Shown here: piece after piece, positions 58,061 to 64,000 of the stretch
How positions within the stretch are numbered: position 1 is the stretch's first letter
How the letters are laid out: every line of letters starts with the position of its first letter
Assembly: GCF_000383475.1 (NCBI RefSeq)
Contig: NZ_KB911459.1
Coordinates: 1,068,467 to 1,132,466, forward strand
Reading direction: 5' to 3'
Origin: Microbacterium sp. 11MF
GTDB taxonomy: Bacteria > Actinomycetota > Actinomycetes > Actinomycetales > Microbacteriaceae
Length of the DNA stretch: 64,000 bases
Translations under genes and position numbers: made by a program
The notes under the pieces: model-generated
Told to the model about the DNA's origin: nothing
Databases searched by the model: none
What the model saw: only the letters and a program-made list of their open reading frames with translations

Positions 58061-59299
58061 ATGAGCAACACGCGAATCTTCGTCACCGGCATCGGTGCGA
58101 CCTCCCCCATCGGCGGCACCGCCAGCGAGAGCTGGGAGGCGCTCCTCGCCGGAGCGTCCGGTACCCGCACGCTCGAGCACGACTGGGTGGAGCAGTACCA
58201 GCTGCCCGTCACGTTCGCCGCCGAGGCGAAGGTGCGACCCGAGACGGTCCTCGACCGTCCCGTCGCCAAGCGCCTCGACCCGTCCTCGCAGCTCGCGATG
58301 GTGGCGGCGAAGGAGGCCTGGGAGGATGCCGGCGCGCCCGAGGTCGACCCCGAGCGCCTCGGCGTCGAGTTCGCCACCGGCATCGGCGGGGTATGGACGC
58401 TCCTCGACGCATGGGACACCCTGCGCGAGAAGGGCCCGCGGCGCGTCATGCCCATGACCGTGCCGATGCTCATGCCCAACGCTGCAGCGGGCAACCTCTC
58501 GCTGCACTTCGGCGCTCGCGCCTACGCTCGCACGTTCGCGAGCGCGTGCGCATCGAGCACCGAGTCGATCGTCAACGCGATCGAGCACATGCGGGCCGGC
58601 CTCGCCGACATCGTCATCGCGGGCGGCACCGAGTCGGCGATCCACCCCATCACGATCGCGTCGTTCGCCTCGATGCAGGCGCTGTCGCGTCGCAACGACT
58701 CCCCCGAGACGGCATCCCGTCCGGGCAGCATCGACCGTGACGGATTCGTCATGGGAGAGGGCGCCGCGGTCCTCATCCTCGAGACCGAGGAGCACGCGAA
58801 GGCCCGCGGCGCGAAGATCTACGCCGAGCTCGTGGGCGGCGGCGTCACCGCCGACTCGTACCACATCACCGCCAACGACCCCGAGGGCACCGGTGCGGCG
58901 CGAGCCGTCCGCCTCGCGCTCGAGATGGCGGATGCCTCGCCCGACGACGTCACCCACGTCAACGCGCACGCGACGTCGACCCCCGTCGGCGACCCGAACG
59001 AGTACGTCGCCCTGAAGTCCGTCTTCGGCGACCGGGTCGACGAGATGCCGGTGTCGGCCACGAAGGCGTCCACCGGTCACCTCCTCGGCGGCACGGGAGC
59101 GCTGGAGGCGATGTTCACGGTGCTGGCGCTCCGCGACCGCATCGCTCCCCCGACCATCAACATCACCGAGCCCGACCCGGCCGTTCCCTTCCGTCTGTCC
59201 GGCGACACCGTCCCGCTCGGCGACGGCGACCAGTTGGCCATCAGCAACTCGTTCGGCTTCGGCGGTCACAACGCCGTCGTGGCGTTCCGCTCGGTTTGA
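58061..59299 (+). CDS. fabF: Beta-ketoacyl-ACP synthase II
   Basis: The 412-residue condensing enzyme has Cys in SACASSTESI (about residue 170), and His in NAHATSTPVGD and in ATKASTGHLLGGTGALE. It lengthens acyl-ACP. It is the last gene before a strong terminator, so aceE-fasR-fabD-fabH-acpP-fabF form a continuous plus-strand set. Confidence 0.97.
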   Translation: MSNTRIFVTGIGATSPIGGTASESWEALLAGASGTRTLEHDWVEQYQLPVTFAAEAKVRPETVLDRPVAKRLDPSSQLAMVAAKEAWEDAGAPEVDPERLGVEFATGIGGVWTLLDAWDTLREKGPRRVMPMTVPMLMPNAAAGNLSLHFGARAYARTFASACASSTESIVNAIEHMRAGLADIVIAGGTESAIHPITIASFASMQALSRRNDSPETASRPGSIDRDGFVMGEGAAVLILETEEHAKARGAKIYAELVGGGVTADSYHITANDPEGTGAARAVRLALEMADASPDDVTHVNAHATSTPVGDPNEYVALKSVFGDRVDEMPVSATKASTGHLLGGTGALEAMFTVLALRDRIAPPTINITEPDPAVPFRLSGDTVPLGDGDQLAISNSFGFGGHNAVVAFRSV

Positions 59300-59310
59300 C
59301 CCCGAACACG

Positions 59311-59345
59311 ACGAACGCCCCCGGGAAGCCACCGGGGGCGTTCGT
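59311..59345. terminator. Terminator after fabF
   Basis: A 14-bp perfect stem (ACGAACGCCCCCGG at 59311-59324 with 59332-59345) and 7-nt loop, 12 bp after the fabF stop. The convergent DUF3145 gene ends further on, so it may act both ways. Confidence 0.85.
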
Positions 59346-59469
59346 CGTTCAGTTCAGGCGGGGCGGTAGCCGCCCCGGTCTCCGGGAAGCCGTCCGAAGC
59401 CGGTCGAGGCCCACTCACCCCGCCTGAAAACCTGTCCGTCCATGGAGTGTCCGCTCCAGCGGAGTCGTC

Positions 59470-59973
59470 TCAGCCGACCTTGTGCAGCCACACGACCGGA
59501 GCGTCGTCGCTTGCGTGGCGGAAGGGTTCGAGCTCCTCGTCCCACGAGGCGCCGAGCGCCACGTCGAGCTCCCGCTGCAGCTCGCTCATGTCGCCGGCGG
59601 CGATCTCCATGGCGTAGCGGATGCGGTCCTCTCCGACGACGACGTTGCCCGAGGCATCCGTCTGCGCGTAGTGGATGCCGAGGCTCGGCGTGTGGAGCCA
59701 GCGACCGCCGTCGGTGCGGGGCGTCGGATCCTCCGTCACCTCGTACCGCAGGTGCTCCCAGCCGCGCATGGCGGAGGCAAGAGCGGCCCCGCTTCCGGCG
59801 GGTCCCTCCCAGTAGAACTCCGCGCGGCGGCTGCCCGGTTGGACGGGCTGGTCCGCCCAGTCGAAGCTGACGGCATGCCCGAGGGCACGACCAGCAGCCC
59901 ACTCGAGGTGGGGGCACAGCGCGCGTGGCGCGGAATGGATGAAGATCACTCCGCGCGCGTGAGGTGTGGCCAT
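59470..59973 (-). CDS. DUF3145 protein
   Basis: The 167-residue product fits the actinobacterial DUF3145 family: it begins MATPHARGVIFIHSAPRALCPHLEWAAG and ends PFRHASDDAPVVWLHKVG, with HYAQTDASGNVVVGEDRIRYAME in the middle. It is cytoplasmic and of unknown function. It often lies near fatty-acid or pyruvate genes in this group. A longer overlapping frame (59354-60064) on the same strand is a shadow. Confidence 0.88.
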   Translation of the reverse strand: MATPHARGVIFIHSAPRALCPHLEWAAGRALGHAVSFDWADQPVQPGSRRAEFYWEGPAGSGAALASAMRGWEHLRYEVTEDPTPRTDGGRWLHTPSLGIHYAQTDASGNVVVGEDRIRYAMEIAAGDMSELQRELDVALGASWDEELEPFRHASDDAPVVWLHKVG

Positions 59974-60173
59974 CGATCTCTCCGTTTCGTTCAGGTACGT
60001 CTTCCCCTACGACCTGATGGAGAGTGCTGGCCGGATATCCGGTTGTGCCGCCATTATCGCCCATATCCTCGGCGAATCACAACCGTGTAACACGAGGTTC
60101 GTCGGACGTTCGTCAACCCCATGGCCCGCGGGACACGATGGGCGCAAGCTGACCGCTCGACGAAAGGACCATC

Positions 60174-60320
60174 ATGAGCGACAACACTCCCCACACGCGC
60201 GACGCCGATGACGCTCACGCCGATGACGCACTCCCGACCGACGCCGTCAGCGACGAGGTGAAGGAGGACGCAGCCCGCGCCGGCGGCCACGTCGCCGCCG
60301 AGGACCACGACGATCGCTGA
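60174..60320 (+). CDS. Very small acidic protein (48 residues)
   Basis: GAAAGGACCATC precedes the ATG. The product is MSDNTPHTRDADDAHADDALPTDAVSDE followed by a short Lys/Ala/Asp end, with no Cys or Trp and very acidic. It may be an intrinsically disordered stress or nucleoid-related protein; the family is unknown. A similar gene follows at 60447. Confidence 0.6.
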   Translation: MSDNTPHTRDADDAHADDALPTDAVSDEVKEDAARAGGHVAAEDHDDR

Positions 60321-60446
60321 CGCATCTGCCTCGCTCTGCCTACCCGGCCACGCGCTCCAACGGAACCGATAGCGAGGATGCTCTGTCAAGCCCCTGCGGG
60401 TCGAACGCGGCGAGGGCGTTCGATGTGTGTGTCGAAAGGAGACATG

Positions 60447-60563
60447 ATGAGCGATTCCATCCCCGACAAGCCGAGCCAGGCCGAAGGCGACATCGGCGAC
60501 GATGACATCACGGCCGCCGAGCAAGACACCGACGAACGGGAGTCCGACGCGCAGGACGACTGA
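60447..60563 (+). CDS. Very small acidic protein (38 residues)
   Basis: GAAAGGAG lies 5 nt before the ATG at 60447. The product MSDSIPDKPSQAEGDIGDDD and its Asp/Glu-rich end resemble in style the 48-residue neighbour (MSD start, no hydrophobic core). Both are probably unstructured in isolation. Function unknown. Confidence 0.55.
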   Translation: MSDSIPDKPSQAEGDIGDDDITAAEQDTDERESDAQDD

Positions 60564-60579
60564 ACCTACGCGATACGAC

Positions 60580-60614
60580 GAAGCCCTCGCATTCTGCAAA
60601 GGAGCGGGGGCTTC
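60580..60614. terminator. Terminator after the small acidic genes
   Basis: An 11-bp stem with one T-G pair (GAAGCCCTCGC at 60580-60590 with 60604-60614) and a 13-nt loop. It lies 17 bp after the 38-residue gene and before the tRNA. Confidence 0.75.
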
Positions 60615-60648
60615 CTCGTGCGACGCCTGACAAGTTCAGAGGCTGAAG

Positions 60649-60722
60649 TAGGGCGGGTGGGACTTGAACCCACGATCGTCGGGTTATGAGCCCGCTGCCT
60701 TGACCAGCTTGGCCACCGCCCC
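60649..60722 (-). tRNA. tRNA with CAT anticodon (Met or Ile2)
   Basis: The minus strand folds as acceptor GGGGCGG with CCGCCCT (one G-T pair), anticodon loop CTCATAA (CAT), and T arm GTGGG TTCAAGT CCCAC; no CCA is encoded. Anticodon alone cannot separate elongator Met from Ile2 (lysidine-modified). The A/T pattern of the acceptor would need comparison with other genes. Confidence 0.93.
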
Positions 60723-60736
60723 CTGTGGAGTCGAGC

Positions 60737-61816
60737 TTATCGCCCGGGCCGGTCTTCGTCTTTCACGGGCGGCTCCGGCCACACCTTCGAGACGGCCTCG
60801 GTGAGACGGATCGACCCCGTCGAGGGACGTCTGCCTTCGACGGCATCCGCACTCCCCCGCGTGATCGGGATCTCCTGGCTCTCGCTCACCACCTGCGGGT
60901 GGTAGCGGGCCAGCTGGAACACCCCGGTGACGGCCAGGACGCCCGCGACCGCGAAGCCGATGTACGCGCCGAGCGGTGCGCCCTGAGCCTCGTTGAGGAC
61001 CGCGAGACCGATCACGATGGCGACGATCGGGTCGATGACCGTGAGACCGGCGATGACGAGGTCCGGCGGACCCGACGAGTAGGCCGTCTGGACGAAGTAG
61101 GCGCCCATCGCGGTGCCCGCGAGCAGGGCGACGACGCACAGGACGGTGAGCCATTCGAAGTCGCCGTTGGCGATGCGGTTGATGACCACCTTGGCGAGGG
61201 TCGCGACGAAGCCGTAGACCACGCCGGCCGCCACGATGTAGAACAGGGCACGCATCCGCTTGCGCAGCGTCCCCCAGAGGACGCCGAGGACCACCACGAC
61301 GCCCAGCAGGATGCCGAGGACGGTCAGGAGCTGCCCGTCGCTGATGGGGCGCTCGGTCGCGTACAGCGCGGCCACCGTGACGAAGATGAAGATGCCGCCG
61401 ACGCACAGCGCGATGGAGGTGATCGAGCGCCTCGTCGGCTTGTGGCCGCTGATCCGGGCGTTCAGGAGCGTCGTGATGACCAGCGAGATCGCGCCGATCG
61501 GCTGGACGAGGATCAGCGGCGCGAACGACAGCGCCGCCAGCTGGCACACGATCGCGAGGCCGAGCATCACCGTCCCGAGAACCCAGGACGGACGCGTCAG
61601 CAGACGGAGCAGCTGACTGCCGGTCAGACCGGAGACACCCGCCTGAGCCGTCAGCCGCTCGACCTTCTGCACACCGCGGTGCTGGTACTGCGCGCCGAAG
61701 GACATGAAGACCGCGCCGACGACGGCGAGCGGGATGCCGATCAGGATCGCCGGGTTCCCGAACACGCCCACCAGTTCATCGGTGAGGTCGTTGATCGGTG
61801 TTCCGGCATGAATCAC
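60737..61816 (-). CDS. DMT-superfamily membrane transporter
   Basis: The 359-residue protein has nine or ten membrane helices arranged as two similar halves (PAILIGIPLAVVGAVFMSFG; ITSIALCVGGIFIFVTVAAL; FVATLAKVVINRI; LVIAGLTVIDPIVAIVIGLAVL), typical of the drug/metabolite transporter family, NIPA-like rather than EamA-type in the first helix. The C-terminal 45 residues are a soluble charged tail. Substrate unknown. Confidence 0.85.
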   Translation of the reverse strand: MIHAGTPINDLTDELVGVFGNPAILIGIPLAVVGAVFMSFGAQYQHRGVQKVERLTAQAGVSGLTGSQLLRLLTRPSWVLGTVMLGLAIVCQLAALSFAPLILVQPIGAISLVITTLLNARISGHKPTRRSITSIALCVGGIFIFVTVAALYATERPISDGQLLTVLGILLGVVVVLGVLWGTLRKRMRALFYIVAAGVVYGFVATLAKVVINRIANGDFEWLTVLCVVALLAGTAMGAYFVQTAYSSGPPDLVIAGLTVIDPIVAIVIGLAVLNEAQGAPLGAYIGFAVAGVLAVTGVFQLARYHPQVVSESQEIPITRGSADAVEGRRPSTGSIRLTEAVSKVWPEPPVKDEDRPGR

Positions 61817-61857
61817 GCCTCGACGATACCGGGCTCAGGCCTCGTTAGGCTTCTGAC

Positions 61858-62424
61858 GTGGCCGTACTTCCGATTCGCATCATGGGCGATCCCGTCCTTC
61901 ACTCCGTCGCCGCTCCCGTCGCCGAGGTGACGGATGAGATCCGCACCCTCGTCGCGGACATGTTCGAGACGATGGACACCGCTCCCGGTGTGGGACTCGC
62001 AGCCCCCCAGGTGGGCGTCGGCCTGCGCATCTACACCTACTCCTATCAGGATGACGACGGCGCCCCGTGGCGCGGCGTGATCATCAACCCCGAACTCTGG
62101 ATGTCGCCGCCGGAGCCGGGCTCCCCCGACCCCGATGACGAGTCGGAGGGATGCCTGTCGTTCCCCGGTGAGCGCTTCCCGCTCCGCCGCGGCGACGAGG
62201 TGCTCGTCACCGGCACCGACCTCGACGGCGGCCACGTCCGCATCCGTGTCGACGGCTGGCGCGCCCGCATCATGCAGCACGAGTTCGACCACCTCAACGG
62301 CATCCTCTACATCGACCGGCTGTCCGATTCCGATTGGAAGACGACGCAGAAGATCGCGCGCAAGCGCGGCTGGGGAAAGTCGGGCCAGAGCTGGATGCCG
62401 GGCGTCGACGACCTCGACGCCTGA
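61858..62424 (+). CDS. def: Peptide deformylase
   Basis: The 188-residue enzyme has motif 1 GVGLAAPQ, motif 2 EGCLSFPG (metal-binding Cys) and motif 3 QHEFDHLNG (HExxH-type His and Glu). It removes the formyl group from new proteins. The GTG start is directly preceded by GGCTTCTGAC-like sequence without a strong site. The deformylase is complete. Confidence 0.96.
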   Translation: MAVLPIRIMGDPVLHSVAAPVAEVTDEIRTLVADMFETMDTAPGVGLAAPQVGVGLRIYTYSYQDDDGAPWRGVIINPELWMSPPEPGSPDPDDESEGCLSFPGERFPLRRGDEVLVTGTDLDGGHVRIRVDGWRARIMQHEFDHLNGILYIDRLSDSDWKTTQKIARKRGWGKSGQSWMPGVDDLDA

Positions 62425-62434
62425 GGCACTTCGC

Positions 62435-62824
62435 GTGGAACCGTGGGAGCTGCACGGGTGGTTCGAGGAGTATCTCGACGCGTGCAACCGACATGATCTG
62501 ACGGAGGTCCGCGGGTTCCTCGACCCCGCGGTCCGCCGCGCACACCTGCCGGCAGGAGCAGACGCCTGGATCGACGATCTCGCCGACCTGTTCCACGGCT
62601 TCCCGGACTGGCGCTGGAAGACGATCCAACTCGTCGCCGAGGACGACCGCATCGCTGCTCACCTCCGCGGCAGCGGGACGCATACCGGACCGTGGCGCGG
62701 CATCCCTGCCACCCGTCGCCACGTCAACGCGGCGGAGTTCCGGTTCCTCCGGCTCGACAAAGGCCGGATCGTCGCCTCGAGCGGCTCCGACGACACGGAC
62801 GTGGAGGCTCAGCTCACCGCGTGA
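62435..62824 (+). CDS. SnoaL-like (ester cyclase fold) protein
   Basis: The GTG at 62435, 10 bp after def, gives 129 residues with the SnoaL/NTF2-like pattern: FEEYLDACNRHDLTEVRGFLD, then HGFPDWRWKTIQLVAEDDRIAAHLRGSGTHTG, and a C-terminal strand set (FRFLRLDKGRIV). Such small alpha/beta proteins bind hydrophobic ligands or catalyse ring-type reactions. It is probably co-transcribed with def. The substrate is not known. Confidence 0.85.
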   Translation: MEPWELHGWFEEYLDACNRHDLTEVRGFLDPAVRRAHLPAGADAWIDDLADLFHGFPDWRWKTIQLVAEDDRIAAHLRGSGTHTGPWRGIPATRRHVNAAEFRFLRLDKGRIVASSGSDDTDVEAQLTA

Positions 62825-62827
62825 GCG

Positions 62828-63613
62828 TCAGCGCCCTGCCGGGTCCATGGCGTCGGTCGCGCGGGTGAGGATCACGATGGCAAGCGGAACGGCGGCAATG
62901 GAGAGGAGCTCCCCCAACAGCGACGTGGACATCACGGCAGGGTAGTCCGCGAGGGTCTCGGCGTTCCACGACAGCCTGCCGGAGAGTGACACGAACGCCG
63001 TCGAAGCGATCCAGAGGCCCCACCAGGTGCCCAGGATCGCTCGAGTCAGGCTCGCACGCGAAGCCACCACGAGGTCCTTCACGTTCTGGAACGGGAACCA
63101 CCACGCGATCACGGGGATGAGCCAGGACACGACGTGCCACACCGGTGTGCGACGAGTGGCGGTCGGGGTGATCGCGCGGACGCGCACCGCGGCGCGGTAC
63201 TGCCAGACGACCCAGCAGATTCCCGTCGCCAGCATCAGCCCCGCCGACGCCAAAGAGATCGGCGCGGACAGCGTGTCGTAGAGCTCCAGGTCCGACAGCG
63301 GCGCGGCTCCTCGGGTGAAGCCGTCGACGGCGACGAGTCCCCAGGCCTCGACGAGGACGGTGAGGAACGAGACGACCGCCCCGACGATGAGGAGGATGCG
63401 GGTGGCTCCGGCGATGCCGCGGAGAGGGCGGATGACCGGCGGTGCGGACACCGGGTAGCCGGCCGGTTGCCCCGGGGCGGCCCCCCCGGGCGCCGGCCAC
63501 GCCGCAACAGCCGGCGGCGGCGCCGTCCACTCCGTGCCGTCCCAGTAGCGCAGCTCGTTGCCCGCATGCGGCGCCGGGTACCATCCGGCAGGCGCGCTCG
63601 TACGATCCGTCAT
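62828..63613 (-). CDS. DUF2510 and DUF4328 membrane protein
   Basis: The ATG at 63613 (GGGGG 6 nt upstream) gives 261 residues. An N-terminal DUF2510 module (AGWYPAPHAGNELRYWDGTEW) is followed by a Pro/Ala linker and four or five helices (ILLIVGAVVSFLTVLVEAWG, AGLMLATGICWVVWQY, VWHVVSWLIPVIAWWFPFQNVKDLV) matching DUF4328. A longer frame to 63700 is not supported by a ribosome binding site. Function unknown. Confidence 0.88.
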   Translation of the reverse strand: MTDRTSAPAGWYPAPHAGNELRYWDGTEWTAPPPAVAAWPAPGGAAPGQPAGYPVSAPPVIRPLRGIAGATRILLIVGAVVSFLTVLVEAWGLVAVDGFTRGAAPLSDLELYDTLSAPISLASAGLMLATGICWVVWQYRAAVRVRAITPTATRRTPVWHVVSWLIPVIAWWFPFQNVKDLVVASRASLTRAILGTWWGLWIASTAFVSLSGRLSWNAETLADYPAVMSTSLLGELLSIAAVPLAIVILTRATDAMDPAGR

Positions 63614-63696
63614 CGTGATCCCCCCACGTGTTCTGAAATCCGCTCTGCACACTATCGGGTCCGCGCTCGTGCCGTGCGTCCGAGCACCCCCGATGC

Positions 63697-63951
63697 TCAC
63701 CGAGGCGGCGTGGCAGCCGATCCTTCGTCGCGAGCCTGGCGGCGGTAGCGCGCCTCGCGCGCCGCGACGTGGATGCCGAGACCCGAAACTCCGAGCGCGA
63801 GGGCGAGTGCGAGCCCGAAAAAGGCGACGTCGTTGCCCGCGCCGTACTGGACCGCCGCCCAGAACAGCAGGACGACCGCGGCGAAGCCGACCAGCGCTCC
63901 CACACGCTCACCCCAGGTCCAGGCCGACCAGCCTGCGTTCCCCGTGTCCAT
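63697..63951 (-). CDS. Small membrane protein
   Basis: The 84-residue product has two hydrophobic segments (VGALVGFAAVVLLFWAAVQYG, DVAFFGLALALALGVSGLGI) and a basic C-terminal tail. It lies upstream of the DUF4328 gene on the same strand. Unknown function. Confidence 0.7.
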   Translation of the reverse strand: MDTGNAGWSAWTWGERVGALVGFAAVVLLFWAAVQYGAGNDVAFFGLALALALGVSGLGIHVAAREARYRRQARDEGSAATPPR

Positions 63952-64000
63952 GCGATCAGCATGGGGCCGCGAGGGCGCCGCGGCAAGAGAAATCCGTTGC

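Noticed and set aside
60649..60722. tRNA(CAT) region as an integration site
   Set aside because: No direct repeat, integrase or foreign genes adjoin it; the small acidic genes are not phage-like.

Overview
The window comes from a high-GC actinobacterium, most likely a Microbacteriaceae member close to Microbacterium. The evidence is the glnA2-glnE pair, a polyphosphate glucokinase, the fasR-fabD-fabH-acpP-fabF cluster next to homodimeric aceE, a DUF3145 gene, frequent GTG starts and DUF2510 proteins. Two chromosomal segments flank one integrated siphovirus-type prophage of about 39.4 kb.

Left chromosome (1-7680): a lipoprotein, a small acidic protein, a DUF808 membrane protein, glnE, a glnA2-type glutamine synthetase without the usual adenylylation tyrosine, a 60-residue protein, ppgK and a small hypothetical gene.

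Prophage (7681-47085): it is bounded by a perfect 31-bp direct repeat that equals the 3' end of the RNase P RNA gene rnpB. The intact rnpB lies at the right junction. The left end (7.9-16 kb) is an accessory region with genes on both strands: unknown, secreted and lipoprotein genes, two related zinc-ribbon proteins, a Fic-domain protein, a possible VapD/Cas2-like small protein and a possible HEPN protein. The late operon runs on the minus strand from 35.3 to 16.0 kb: terminase, portal, MuF, scaffold, capsid, connectors, major tail protein, tail chaperones joined by a -1 frameshift at CCCAAAA, tape measure, baseplate, a repeat-built tail fibre, M23 endolysin, three small membrane proteins and an SGNH hydrolase. 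Between 35.4 and 37.5 kb lie an HNH gene and an accessory island with a DUF4145 protein. The early region (44.8-37.8 kb, minus) is a chain of translationally coupled genes with a possible ADP-ribosyltransferase, a tRNA-Arg(TCT), a replication protein, a DnaB-like helicase and a damaged second integrase; a tRNA-like sequence without an anticodon arm lies nearby. A divergent switch at 45.14-45.24 kb separates an excisionase-like gene from the repressor, which is followed by the complete integrase.

Right chromosome (47055-64000): rnpB, a family A DNA polymerase, a zinc-ribbon coiled-coil protein, an amino-acid permease, tRNA-Val, aceE, the fatty-acid synthesis cluster with its PucR-type regulator, DUF3145, two very small acidic proteins, a CAT-anticodon tRNA, a DMT transporter, peptide deformylase, a SnoaL-like protein and two membrane proteins. 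The aceE-fas segment couples acetyl-CoA supply to fatty-acid initiation and elongation.

The most unusual observations are the rnpB attachment site, the anticodon-less tRNA, the truncated second integrase, the clustering of possible protein- or RNA-modifying enzymes (Fic, ADP-ribosyltransferase, HEPN, DUF4145, VapD-like), and a plus-oriented terminator with no plus-strand gene before it. All functional calls rest on reading motifs by eye; no database search was run.
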